From the NCBI GenBank assembly GCA_964446585.1, contig CAYUPI010000060.1, positions 1 through 34,685 of the forward strand: a stretch of DNA of 34,685 bases. The letters run 5' to 3'. The notes beneath the pieces were generated by a model. It was not told the DNA's origin and did not search any database. It worked only from the letters and a program-made list of their open reading frames with translations. Origin of the DNA: CAYUPI01 sp964446585. GTDB taxonomy: Bacteria > Verrucomicrobiota > Verrucomicrobiia > Limisphaerales > UBA8199. A program made the position numbers and the translations under genes. Below are positions 8,531 through 16,636 of this stretch, one piece after another; within the stretch, counting starts at the first letter, position 1, and each line of letters begins with the position of its first letter.

Positions 8531-9892
8531 TCACGCCGCGTAGTAGTGGGCGACCTTGCGAACAGCTTCACCCACGCTCGTGATGTATTCTTCGGTCATC
8601 GCTTCATGGATGGTAATGCGGATGCCGGTCTGCAGGATCGCTTCCGCTTCGGGCGTTTGATGTTTGGTGTAATCCATCGTGGTCAACCCGAATTCGCGGA
8701 CGGGCCAGCGGCCGCCAAAAAAGGCGTGCTTTTGGAAAACGGGGTTTCGATGTAGCGGCACCGGGATATAACCTGCGGAAGCTTCGACACCATCGGCCAC
8801 CAGCGCTTTGACGAATTCCGCCCGGTCGCAACGAACTTTGCCCGGCTGGAGACGGAAAAAATAGAACCAGTAACTGCAGCGGTCTTCGGGATGCACCTGA
8901 TGCGGGAGCACGCCGGGCAATCCGGCGATCTGTTCGGTGAGGAGGTTCCCCAACCGGGCGCGTTTGCTGATGATTGCTTCGAGCCGATCCAGTTGCGCCG
9001 CCGCAACTGCCGCCTGCGGTTCGCTCATCCGATAGTTCGTCGCGAATGATTCAAATAATCCGCCCTTTAAACGGTCGAAACCTTTGTCGCCGAATTTCTG
9101 CAGCAACGGGCCGAACCGTTCGTCGTTCGAGCCCACCACGCCGCCGTCGCCGCAGGTGATTTGCTTGCTGTCTTGCAAGGAGAAGCAGGCGAACTGGCCG
9201 AGTGTGCCAATGGGTTCGCTGCGGTACTTCGCGCCCCACGCCTGGGCCGCATCCTCGATCAGCGCCAGCCCATGCTTGTCCGCGAGCGCCTTGAGCGCGC
9301 GCAGGTCGCATGGATTGCCGCACAGGTGCACGGCGATGATCGCCTTTGTCCTCGGTGTGATGCGGCGTTCGACGTCCGGCGGGTCCAAATTGTAGGTGCT
9401 GGCGCCGAGGTCTGCGAACACCGGCACGCCCTGCTGATAAAGCACGCCGATCACCGTGCCCATGTCGGTTATCGGCGACGTGATTACTTCGTCACCCGGC
9501 CCGATGCCAGCCGCAGCAACCGCAATGTGCAGCGCTGCCGTTCCGGACGAGCACGGCATCACATATTTCATCGGGCAAACCTTTTTGAAACGTTCGATGA
9601 ACAGCGTGGTCTGCGGTCCTTTCCAATAGAAAAGCGAATTCTGGCCGAGCATGGCATTGAGTCGCTCCCGCTCAGGTTCGCCCCATCGGGCCGGACGCTG
9701 GAGCGACAGCTTGACCGCCTTTTCACCGCCGTGCAGCGCAAGTTTGGCCGAGGCGGTTGAAGGCTCGGCCCCGCCGGAATTCGCCGGAGCGAGCGCCCCG
9801 GCAACCACTGCCACCGAGGACGCGGTCAGGAAATCTCGACGGGAAATTCGACCAGGCGCCGGACTTGATGGGATTGGGTTTTTCTGGGCCAC
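8531..9892 (-). CDS. Tat-exported DegT/DnrJ/EryC1/StrS-family PLP aminotransferase
   Basis: This is a 453-aa fold-type I PLP enzyme of the sugar-aminotransferase family. Residues 1-45 are a Tat signal: SRRDFL (17-22), a hydrophobic run, then an Ala-rich cleavage region. The PLP site is complete: SSGTAAL (115-121) binds phosphate, Asp214 in IEDAAQAWG pairs with the pyridine nitrogen, and Lys243 in SLQDSKQITCGDGG is the expected Schiff-base lysine. Family members usually act in the cytosol on nucleotide-linked keto-sugars, so export is unusual. The start is GTG at 9892. No nucleotide-sugar genes lie nearby. The divergent toxin-antitoxin genes share the upstream 135 bp. Confidence 0.88.
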   Translation of the reverse strand: MAQKNPIPSSPAPGRISRRDFLTASSVAVVAGALAPANSGGAEPSTASAKLALHGGEKAVKLSLQRPARWGEPERERLNAMLGQNSLFYWKGPQTTLFIERFKKVCPMKYVMPCSSGTAALHIAVAAAGIGPGDEVITSPITDMGTVIGVLYQQGVPVFADLGASTYNLDPPDVERRITPRTKAIIAVHLCGNPCDLRALKALADKHGLALIEDAAQAWGAKYRSEPIGTLGQFACFSLQDSKQITCGDGGVVGSNDERFGPLLQKFGDKGFDRLKGGLFESFATNYRMSEPQAAVAAAQLDRLEAIISKRARLGNLLTEQIAGLPGVLPHQVHPEDRCSYWFYFFRLQPGKVRCDRAEFVKALVADGVEASAGYIPVPLHRNPVFQKHAFFGGRWPVREFGLTTMDYTKHQTPEAEAILQTGIRITIHEAMTEEYITSVGEAVRKVAHYYAA

Positions 9893-9991
9893 GAACCGAG
9901 CATGGCAACTTAACGTGTTTTCGCCAGCAAATCTTGTCCGATTTCAACACCGTTTTGGGTTATTGGGCTATTAATCGGCCAATAGTGGGTA

Positions 9992-10027
9992 TTGACAGGG
10001 TAATACTCTTACCGGTAAGATTCTTTT
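9992..10027 (+). promoter_or_regulatory. antitoxin promoter with overlapping 14-bp palindromic operator
   Basis: TTGACA at 9992-9997 is a perfect -35 box. Eighteen bases on, TAAGAT (10016-10021) is a fair -10 box. The perfect palindrome TCTTACCGGTAAGA (10007-10020) fills the spacer and overlaps the -10. The predicted transcription start (about 10027-10029) coincides with the ATG at 10028, and no ribosome-binding site precedes that ATG, so the mRNA may be leaderless. Binding of the palindrome by the AbrB-type antitoxin for autorepression is inferred from how such pairs usually work. Confidence 0.6.
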
Positions 10028-10261
10028 ATGACAGAGACTGTCGTCACAATGAAAGGCACCACGACCATCCCCAATCCGATCCGTCGTGCGCTCGGGATTG
10101 CGCCCGGCACCGTATTGCAGTGGGCTGTTCATGGCCAGGTAATCGAAGCGAGGAAAAAGCCCGGAGTGCTCAACGAATTCCAGAAGCACATTCGCGAGCG
10201 TGCCGGCTCCTGGGACGGCCGGATTTCCGGCAAGGAACTGCTGCGCCGGACGCGGCCATGA
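10028..10261 (+). CDS. AbrB/MazE-type antitoxin
   Basis: This 77-aa protein has the swapped-hairpin AbrB/MazE DNA-binding fold at its N-terminus: VVTMKGTTTIPNPIRRALGI then PGTVLQWAVHGQVIEA. The TIPxxIRRALGI segment is diagnostic. The C-terminal half (VLNEFQKHIRERAGSW onward) should wrap around and block the toxin. Its TGA overlaps the toxin ATG as ATGA at 10258-10261, so the pair is translationally coupled with antitoxin first, the usual type II order. It is probably expressed from the promoter at 9992-10021 and autoregulated through the palindrome there. Confidence 0.88.
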   Translation: MTETVVTMKGTTTIPNPIRRALGIAPGTVLQWAVHGQVIEARKKPGVLNEFQKHIRERAGSWDGRISGKELLRRTRP

Positions 10262-10653
10262 TTCTTGTGGACACCTCCGTCCTGGTCGCCTGGCTGGATG
10301 AGAGCCACGAGGATCATCAAGTATGTCTTGAAGCCCTGGAACATTGGGCAGGGCAGGAGGAACTGGCTGTCAGTTCCGTTAGTTACGGTGAACTGGCGGC
10401 CGGTGGCCGCACCCGGCAGGCGGTTGATGAGGACCTCGAGCTTTTTACTCGAATCGATCTGGATTTCGATGCGGCGTGGCGGGCGGGCCTTGCCTTCGCA
10501 CGCGCCTTTCCGTCTGCCGCTGACCGCAAGCCGGTTCTGCCCGATTTTCTAATTCGCGGACAAGCTTCGGCCCTTGGTTGCAGACATTTGACAAACGATC
10601 GGCGCCGACTCGCCGCCTTTCCAGAAATCGAATTCTTGTTTCCTGAAGCCTAG
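10258..10653 (+). CDS. PIN-domain (VapC-like) ribonuclease toxin
   Basis: This is a 131-aa PIN toxin. VapC-type PIN proteins cut RNA, often tRNA or rRNA, with Mg2+ held by a cluster of acidic residues. Here these are Asp5 (ILVDTSVLVAWLD), Glu45 (SVSYGELAAG), Asp96 (LPDFLIRG) and Asp114 (LTNDRR), all at the expected places, so it should be active. The ATG at 10258 overlaps the antitoxin stop. The same frame runs open further upstream, but that stretch is not coding because the antitoxin occupies it. A PIN toxin with an AbrB-type antitoxin is a common type II arrangement. Confidence 0.9.
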   Translation: MILVDTSVLVAWLDESHEDHQVCLEALEHWAGQEELAVSSVSYGELAAGGRTRQAVDEDLELFTRIDLDFDAAWRAGLAFARAFPSAADRKPVLPDFLIRGQASALGCRHLTNDRRRLAAFPEIEFLFPEA

Positions 10654-10748
10654 CGGCCAGGTTCTGGTCACGCAGGTATCCGGCGTCAAGGCTCTGGAAG
10701 CGAACCCGCACCTGCCAAGCGGTCGTTTATGCCTCGCGGCATGGGCAG

Positions 10749-11669
10749 TTAACGACGATTCGCCTGTAACCCTTGCGCGTTTCCGCGGCCGATTGCGCGC
10801 AGGTGTTCCGCGCTCAGTCGCGACTCTTTTAGTTTCAGGAGCGACGACTCGAAATAAAACAGCGGCGCATAAGAGCCAAAAAGCAGCCGATTGAGCGGCA
10901 CATGCTCGAGCAGATTTTCGATCCCGCCTACACCTTCTAGCATAGAAATCTCGACATAGACTTCTCCGGCGGCGAGCAGATGGCGCAGAGGATCACCATG
11001 CAATTTCCCCAACGCATTCAGGAGCACCAGCCGCAGCCCGGGAATTTGCCTGACCAGGTTGGCTAGCGGCGCGGTTTCAACCGGCTCGACCCGCAGCAGG
11101 GGATGCATCATGCGCTCATCCTCCATCAATAATGCAAGCTGCACGAGCATGCGTCGCTCCGTCGCAAGCCGCAACAGCCGGGCGAAGTCCGGATCGTCAA
11201 GCTTGTAGCCATGATAATTCGGGTGCAGCCGAATGCCGGCCATACGGTGCTGCTCGGCGCAGCGGCGCAAGTCCTCTTCCCAATCCGGAGACTTAGGATT
11301 GACCGAACCGAACGGAATCAGAATTCCACGTCCATATCGGCGGCACTCTTCGGTCAACCGCGAGTTCACCGAAGCGATGTCCTTGTGCAACAGGCCTTCA
11401 AAGCTACCGGCCCACGCCTGCTCGACTCCCTGGGAGCGCAACACGGCCGCCAGTGCCGCCGTATCGTCATAGCGCACGCGGCGCAGCGGCCAGCGTCCGA
11501 GGTTAACGTTGACATCTATCAGTTTGCCGGAGCGAGGGCCTTGCTCAATCTCCGCCATCGCTTCGGTTTGGATGGCGGTCAGGGCGCTTGCTGCAAAGGC
11601 GGTCTTCAGAAAGCCACGCCGGTTGGAAGCAAAGGAACTATCCGCGCCGAAGTCCGTCTGGCGGTTCAC
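10749..11669 (-). CDS. Tat-exported amidohydrolase-fold protein lacking metal ligands
   Basis: This 306-aa protein is related to the amidohydrolase_2 TIM-barrel family. It carries a Tat signal, NRRGFLKTAF (16-25), with likely cleavage after the Ala-rich stretch ending about residue 39. The barrel start, where active members have His-x-His, reads LIDVNVNLG (Asn54, Asn56). The usual GH(S/W) strand reads LVLLNALG, and the usual GSDxP reads FGSYAPLF. So the His and Asp ligands appear to be gone, while GIRLHPNYHG is kept. Its GTG start overlaps the upstream amidohydrolase stop (GTGA at 11666-11669), so the two are translationally coupled. A binding or regulatory role, or metal-independent catalysis, is possible. 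Confidence 0.8.
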   Translation of the reverse strand: MNRQTDFGADSSFASNRRGFLKTAFAASALTAIQTEAMAEIEQGPRSGKLIDVNVNLGRWPLRRVRYDDTAALAAVLRSQGVEQAWAGSFEGLLHKDIASVNSRLTEECRRYGRGILIPFGSVNPKSPDWEEDLRRCAEQHRMAGIRLHPNYHGYKLDDPDFARLLRLATERRMLVQLALLMEDERMMHPLLRVEPVETAPLANLVRQIPGLRLVLLNALGKLHGDPLRHLLAAGEVYVEISMLEGVGGIENLLEHVPLNRLLFGSYAPLFYFESSLLKLKESRLSAEHLRAIGRGNAQGLQANRR

Positions 11670-12451
11670 AATCGAACTCCTTTCCGCTGGAGGATTGGCC
11701 TCAACAGCCGCTTCAGATTCTCACTCAAAATGAGACGCCGGGCCGAAGCCGGAATATCCGCACCGGTCACTTTGGCCAATTGCGAGGCGAAGCTGCGCCC
11801 GCCGGCATCGCTGCCATAGAGCACGCGCTGGGCGCCCAGCTCGCGGACTGCCATCTCAGTAAAGCCGGCTGCCGGGTCGCCGCCGCCCAGGTCGGCGTAG
11901 ATGTTGTGGTGCGGCCGGATTGCGCGCAATCCTACTTCCCAGTCACCGCCAGAGTGACCGCAGATAAGGTTAGCCCGCGGGTGCCGCGAGGCCAATTGCG
12001 CCAGTTCCACCGCCGTGGATTCACCGGGCAGATTACCGGTGATTTTAAGCCAGGTGTGTTGAAACACGACAGCTTGCTGCTCCGCCGCGCGTTCCACCAG
12101 CGGATCGAGCTCAGGTGAGTTGCAATGCTGAGCGACCCAAAGTTTTACGCCCACCATCGGTCCATCTCGGACGCAGCGGTCGAACTCGTCGAGGCTCGCT
12201 TGGAGATGCTTGGGGTTAAGATAAACGAAGCCAAATGCCCGGTCGGGAAAATGACGAAGCGCTCGAAGCACTTCATCGTTCTCTTGCCGCATTTTTTCGG
12301 GTGACGGGTCGTAGCTCCATTCCAGGCCCATGAACACGCATAACCGCGCGATGCCCAACTGGTCGGCGTAATTCAGGAGCCGGCCCAGGCGCGCCTCCGG
12401 CGTAGTCCCCGGCACTCCCGACAAGTGACAGTGGAGGTCCCAAATTTCCAT
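11666..12451 (-). CDS. amidohydrolase-family metal-dependent hydrolase
   Basis: This is a 261-aa TIM-barrel hydrolase without a signal peptide, so probably cytosolic. Metal ligands of the family are present: HxH as H7 and H9 in WDLHCHLSG, a GVKLW strand with Lys, His in VFQHTW and ICGHSGGD, and the closing Asp in YGSDAGG. Relatives hydrolyse or decarboxylate cyclic amides and aromatic acids; the substrate here is unknown. It overlaps the next gene, a Tat-tagged paralogue without ligands, by 4 bp, so the pair is one transcription unit with this gene first. Confidence 0.85.
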   Translation of the reverse strand: MEIWDLHCHLSGVPGTTPEARLGRLLNYADQLGIARLCVFMGLEWSYDPSPEKMRQENDEVLRALRHFPDRAFGFVYLNPKHLQASLDEFDRCVRDGPMVGVKLWVAQHCNSPELDPLVERAAEQQAVVFQHTWLKITGNLPGESTAVELAQLASRHPRANLICGHSGGDWEVGLRAIRPHHNIYADLGGGDPAAGFTEMAVRELGAQRVLYGSDAGGRSFASQLAKVTGADIPASARRLILSENLKRLLRPILQRKGVRL

Positions 12452-12773
12452 CGCGAGACTGGAGGCAGTTTCGCGCGGGAGTGTAGTGTGCCCCAGGGTC
12501 GAAGCAAGAGGAATGGTTCTCTAACCAGGGATCGTCCCGCCCGACTCGGCGACAGGATATAGATGCCGATATCTCTCGGCGCATCCAATCCGAGCAGTCA
12601 ATAAGTACCGACTCGTGGGCGTGGTGCCCAAACCGTTGAAGGTAGGGCGCGCCGTCCCAAGCGCGCCCTACCTTTCAGGCTTCGCCCCATTTGCGCGACA
12701 CGCTCGAAACGAGGCACAAGCTTCAATAGGTTCCACTGCTGATCGGAGCCTTCTCAGATCAGTTCCTGTGATT
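12452..12773. other. non-coding gap between amidohydrolase and small secreted protein
   Basis: No convincing gene is visible here. It holds the 5' region of the amidohydrolase gene and a strong hairpin (listed separately). I could not identify a clear promoter. Confidence 0.5.
12639..12674. repeat. perfect 13-bp stem hairpin (AAGGTAGGGCGCG)
   Basis: AAGGTAGGGCGCG (12639-12651) pairs exactly with CGCGCCCTACCTT (12662-12674) across a 10-nt loop. It lies downstream of the minus-strand gene at 12774 and could stop its transcripts, but neither side has a real T-run. A REP-like dispersed palindrome is the more likely reading. Confidence 0.6.
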
Positions 12774-13082
12774 TTATGAGGTCATCAGAAAGCGCACCGC
12801 CGAGGCCAGGGTGAGCAAATCGGCTCGCCACTGGCCGCTGCGGAAATACCCATCTCGCAAACTGGCCGTCTGCTCTGCCGCGGGAGGCGGGCTGAACATG
12901 TCCAGGTTTTCGATTCTGGTTGCAGAGATGGGGTTCAAAGAATTGACGCCCGCGAGGGCCATTGCCAACACCAGAGCGGCCCAGAGGCTCTTTCTCACGC
13001 CAAATTTTGCTTTGCGGCTCGCCGCCGCTTTTTCGTCAACGCAGTTTTTCATCGCTCGGTTCTCCAGGTTTCTCGCATTCAT
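12774..13082 (-). CDS. small hypothetical protein with signal/anchor segment
   Basis: The reading frame gives 102 aa. A second ATG ten codons in (13052) is preceded by GGAG at good spacing and may be the true start. Residues about 31-48 (KSLWAALVLAMALAGVNSL) form a hydrophobic signal peptide or membrane anchor after a basic stretch. The rest is hydrophilic, with a PPPAAEQTASLRDGYF segment. I do not recognise a family. It lies between an amidohydrolase gene and the carbon-nitrogen hydrolase on the same strand. It could be a chance frame. Confidence 0.4.
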   Translation of the reverse strand: MNARNLENRAMKNCVDEKAAASRKAKFGVRKSLWAALVLAMALAGVNSLNPISATRIENLDMFSPPPAAEQTASLRDGYFRSGQWRADLLTLASAVRFLMTS

Positions 13083-13253
13083 CCACCCTTACTACCCGCT
13101 TACAGGCCGATTTGTTTCAAATGAACAGCGGATTTGGCCAGCGCCTTTGGCTGCGCAGCGTTCCGAGTCTGAAAACTCCGACGGTTTTTGCTGCCAGCGC
13201 TTGCGAACGCGATTCCAGCCCACTAAGCGTCACCGCGCGCGATTCTTGTCTAA

Positions 13254-14744
13254 CTACTCGCGCCACACTGGGCGGTGCCGCGGATTTTCTCCTTTGAAAT
13301 CACCCAGGCTCGACCAATAGAGCCGTTTGCCCAGGTCCACCTCAGCCACCGCCACGGTGCCCCACTCCTTCGCCTGGGCGAGGACCTGGCCCTCGCGATC
13401 GTAGATGGCGGAAATCATCCAGTGGTCGGAAACATCGGTGTACGTGCTGCTCACCAAAAAGACGTGGTTCTCACAGGCGCGCGCTGCGGCCAGCAACGGA
13501 TTGCAACCCGCCACCGGGAAGGCAATCACTTCCGCGCCGTGATTACTCAACTGCCGCGCGACCTCGGGGAAAAATCCGTCGTAACAGATCATCAAGCCGA
13601 CTTTGCCGAAACGTGTCTCGAACACAGGATAATCGGCGCCCGGAGCGACGCCGGCCTCGATCTCGGTGCGCGGCAGCGCGGCTTTCCGGTATCGGCCCAC
13701 GATGCAGCCATCCGGCCCGAAGAGAACTGCGACATTATAGATCAGGTGGCCGTCGCGCTCCACCAGCCCAGCCACGATGTACAGGTGATGCCGTCGCGCC
13801 AATTCGCCGAAATAGTCGGTTGCAGGACCGGGAATTGGTTCGGCCGCCGAAACGTAATCCAGCCCGGTGACGGTGAGTGTTTCGGGCAATACAACCAGGT
13901 CAGCCTTCTTTTGAGCGCCTTCCTCGATAAACCGGGCGAACTGGCGGCAACTCTCAAGAGTCGTCTTGGCGCTCTTGGGCCGATAGTGAACGGTAGCGAG
14001 TCGCACGATGCGCGGCGGCGCCGGCGTGGTCTCAGTCAAAGAAACCGAGCTCCATTCGACGCGGCCTCGGGGCGCCCAGCGCAGGTATAACTCCACAATC
14101 GCCTGCGTTGCCTTGGACGGGACCTGATAGACGTCCCCAACCTCCGACCAACCGTTGGCAACCGTCGCGCCGTCCGGCGGATATTCCGGTTCGGCCAGCG
14201 GCGCATGGTTCGGGGCGTAGCTGTTAGCGCCCGGTTCGTCATGGTACACCGGCCGACCCTGGGCGTCGCGCCACAAAACCCGAGCGAACGTCGAGCGTCG
14301 CGGCGACGTTACGTGCTTCGTCCGTCGCAGCGCCTGGAAGCGGTAGTACTGGCCGCCGTTGACTGGAAACGTCTTGGTCCAGTGGCCATCGAGCCCCTCT
14401 CGGGCATCGGCGCGAATAACCAGCACGTCCTGCCCGCCCGGTCCACCGCCGAGTTTGAACTCAAACAGAGGTCGGATCTCGTCGCGTGGCGCTTCCGCCT
14501 TCCAACGGTCCGCGGCGCGGGCTGGCTCCGCGCCGCCTGTGCTAGACAGGCTTAACAGCACAACTGCAAAGCTCACCAACCAGAAATCCGAAAGAAGCCC
14601 GAAGGCCGAAATCCCGATGGCTAATGCTCGGCTAGAGAGAATCGGTGCCAGCGATTCGGACGAGCCCTCGCGGTTTCGGCCTTCGGGTTTCGAATTTCCT
14701 TCGGATTTCGGCCTTCGGATTTCGGATTTCGATCGCCGCCTCAC
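13254..14744 (-). CDS. exported carbon-nitrogen hydrolase (nitrilase superfamily)
   Basis: The C-terminal half (from about residue 245) is a nitrilase/amidase domain with its catalytic Glu in LVVLPETL, Lys in RYRKAALP and Cys in LMICYDGFFPE. Such enzymes hydrolyse or transfer amide and nitrile carbons. The N-terminal half carries a beta-sandwich-like region (DVLVIRADARE, GGQYYRFQALRR, QAIVELYLRWAPRG). A hydrophobic stretch (VSFAVVLLSLSS) is the likely signal peptide. The first 40 or so codons from 14744 read SEIRRPKSEGN and similar, encoded by a short-period repeat, so they are doubtful. A GTG just before SFAVVLLS would give a normal signal peptide. The upstream beta-propeller gene overlaps by 4 bp if the long start is used. 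Confidence 0.82.
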   Translation of the reverse strand: MRRRSKSEIRRPKSEGNSKPEGRNREGSSESLAPILSSRALAIGISAFGLLSDFWLVSFAVVLLSLSSTGGAEPARAADRWKAEAPRDEIRPLFEFKLGGGPGGQDVLVIRADAREGLDGHWTKTFPVNGGQYYRFQALRRTKHVTSPRRSTFARVLWRDAQGRPVYHDEPGANSYAPNHAPLAEPEYPPDGATVANGWSEVGDVYQVPSKATQAIVELYLRWAPRGRVEWSSVSLTETTPAPPRIVRLATVHYRPKSAKTTLESCRQFARFIEEGAQKKADLVVLPETLTVTGLDYVSAAEPIPGPATDYFGELARRHHLYIVAGLVERDGHLIYNVAVLFGPDGCIVGRYRKAALPRTEIEAGVAPGADYPVFETRFGKVGLMICYDGFFPEVARQLSNHGAEVIAFPVAGCNPLLAAARACENHVFLVSSTYTDVSDHWMISAIYDREGQVLAQAKEWGTVAVAEVDLGKRLYWSSLGDFKGENPRHRPVWRE

Positions 14745-14745
14745 T
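14575..14745. repeat. dispersed TTCGGATTTCGG-type short-period repeat
   Basis: The motifs TTTCGGATTTCG and CGGCCTTCGG recur irregularly here, for example at 14693-14735 and in complementary form near 14582-14610. This covers the 5' end of the carbon-nitrogen hydrolase frame and the 3' end of the propeller gene. Any peptide encoded here, such as SEIRRPKSEG, is likely repeat-derived. Confidence 0.6.
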
Positions 14746-16636
14746 TACCCTCCTGGTTTGCATTGCGGGCGTCGTGCTCCGGCAGCCGATACCGCCACAG
14801 CTCGGCCTTCGAGCCGAAATACACCGCGTCATCCACCAGCGCGAAGCCGCAGTTCACGGGCACCGGCGCGTTGGCCATCAGGGCCATTTCCATTTTTTCG
14901 GGATCGACTCCATAGACGCCTTTCGATGTCAGGCCGATCAACTGCCCGCTGCGCGAAAGCCCGAGCGAGATGTCCATTTGCGCGCCCGGGAGCATGAGTG
15001 TCCGCTCCACTTTCAACGTGCGTGGATCGAAGACCAGCAATTTGTCGCCAAGAGTCGTGAAAACTTTGCCTTGCACGACCACCGTTGCCGGGTACTTGAC
15101 TGCGCCCGGCACAAGCGCGGCCTCGAAGACTTTTTGTTTCCGCTGTGGATCGAACGCAAAAAACTTTGCCTCTTTCGCGACGGGCCGAGTGCCGCCGCCG
15201 CCGTAAATAGCGCTGCCGCCAAAGATCAGCCCGCTCTTCGCATCCAATGCAAGGGAAGCGATGCTCTGGTTCGTGATCAGGTTTCGGTAGTTTTCTATCG
15301 TGCGGTTCTGCTGAGGGTCCCACACGCCCATCGCCCCGCCCAGTTGACCGTAGGGCGGTTCGCTGCCAACGTAGATCAGGCCCGAAGTCCCCCGAATCAT
15401 CGCCCGGGGCCGCAGGTGGCCGTCGCCTACACCGCCGAATGAGATTGGGTTGCTGTCCGGGCTCGAGCCGAATCTCCAGAATGGTTTGGCCGGATCGTAA
15501 AGGTTCATCACCGCGCCACCGTAGTAACAAAGATATAGCCCGTGCTCATATTCCAGCACCGAATAAACCTCGCCGCCCGGCATCGCGCCGAGGTGCTCAG
15601 TGCGAGCTGAGCGCGGGTCGAACCGAAAAACCTCGAGCGGCATGGCGGTGCTCCCATAGACGCAGTTGCTCGGCCCAACCCCAAGCATGAAGATGTGGTC
15701 CCCGGCGCCCGCGTACTTAAAAGTGCGCTCGGCCACCTTGCCCGCGGCCGGGTCCTTCAGCGAAAATGTGCCGCGGCCGAAAGCTGCTACCACGCGCCCA
15801 TCGCGCAGCTTGAGCGGAGGCCGTTCCGGACCGCTATGAACGATTGCGGCGGTTTCGTCCTCGAGGCGCATAAGGTTCGTTCCGAACTCCGCGTACACCT
15901 GCCCATCCGCCCGGCGCGACACGCCGACTGTGCTCCAGCCTTTGGCCCCTTCCAGTCCGTTCGGCCGGATGCTCCGATGCTGACCCGTCGCCGGGTCGAA
16001 CACCACCAGGTCTCCCTTCTCGGTGCCGATCCCGACATACAATTTCCCATTCGGTCCGACCGCCAGGCTCCGCGCGTACATTTCCGTCAGGTGCATGCGG
16101 CCCAGGTCAGCCATCGCTCCGGTTTTTGGCTCGAAACTCACCAGTTTCGCATTCGGATAAGTGCAGGCGTAGATCTTGCCATCCTTTCCGATGTCGAATT
16201 GCCACAGGTATTCCTCAGTAGAAGAAGGTTTGCCGACGACTTCCAGGCCTCGGTCCGGCTGCCCTGGGTCGAACCGTAGAATTAGGGCTCCATCCCAGGT
16301 GCCCAGATAGATCTTATCATCCGGCCCAACAATCAGCGCCCACGCTCCGGGCCCTTGCGGCGCGTCGAACTGCCGCGCTTCTCCCGTGTCCGGGTCCACT
16401 TGCACGAGGAAAAGCCGACCGCTGATCTGGTTGAAATTGAAGTAGAGCGCTTCGCCGCCTTTGCCGTTGGGGCCGACGATGCAGCCCATCAATCCGCCCA
16501 CGCGAACGGGAATGCCGAGCGACTCGAACCGGCCGCTCGCGGGCTGGGCCGTTGCGCAGCAAACCGCCAAAGTAACGGAGACGAAAACCAATCCGCCGAG
16601 CGTGCAAATGTCACGGGATGGCGGAACGGCTCCCAT
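14741..16636 (-). CDS. exported beta-propeller (PQQ/SMP-30-like repeat) protein
   Basis: The product is 631 aa from ATG 16636. A signal peptide (LGGLVFVSVTLAVCCATAQP) precedes a series of beta-blade repeats: GPNGKGGEALYFNF, GPDDKIYLGTWDG, GKDGKIYACTYPNAK, GPNGKLYVGIGT, SGLIYVGSEPP, SGLIFGGSAIYGGG and similar. These resemble SMP-30/NHL or PQQ-like propellers that bind ligands or act as lyases or lactonases; the specific function is unknown. The frame runs open a further 114 codons upstream to 16978, but that part crosses two palindromic repeats and lacks a signal peptide, so it is rejected. The chosen ATG lies inside a REP arm, so the repeat may supply the start codon. Confidence 0.8.
   Translation of the reverse strand: MGAVPPSRDICTLGGLVFVSVTLAVCCATAQPASGRFESLGIPVRVGGLMGCIVGPNGKGGEALYFNFNQISGRLFLVQVDPDTGEARQFDAPQGPGAWALIVGPDDKIYLGTWDGALILRFDPGQPDRGLEVVGKPSSTEEYLWQFDIGKDGKIYACTYPNAKLVSFEPKTGAMADLGRMHLTEMYARSLAVGPNGKLYVGIGTEKGDLVVFDPATGQHRSIRPNGLEGAKGWSTVGVSRRADGQVYAEFGTNLMRLEDETAAIVHSGPERPPLKLRDGRVVAAFGRGTFSLKDPAAGKVAERTFKYAGAGDHIFMLGVGPSNCVYGSTAMPLEVFRFDPRSARTEHLGAMPGGEVYSVLEYEHGLYLCYYGGAVMNLYDPAKPFWRFGSSPDSNPISFGGVGDGHLRPRAMIRGTSGLIYVGSEPPYGQLGGAMGVWDPQQNRTIENYRNLITNQSIASLALDAKSGLIFGGSAIYGGGGTRPVAKEAKFFAFDPQRKQKVFEAALVPGAVKYPATVVVQGKVFTTLGDKLLVFDPRTLKVERTLMLPGAQMDISLGLSRSGQLIGLTSKGVYGVDPEKMEMALMANAPVPVNCGFALVDDAVYFGSKAELWRYRLPEHDARNANQEGK

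Noticed and set aside
9757..10257. A long frame upstream of the PIN toxin in the same phase
   Set aside because: It overlaps the antitoxin and the aminotransferase on the other strand; the PIN fold starts exactly at ATG 10258.
10729..10742. A terminator between the PIN toxin and the amidohydrolase
   Set aside because: The ATGCC/GGCAT stem is only 5 bp with no T-run.
13275..14090. A 271-codon frame antisense to the carbon-nitrogen hydrolase
   Set aside because: The hydrolase has its full catalytic triad; the antisense product has no recognisable features.
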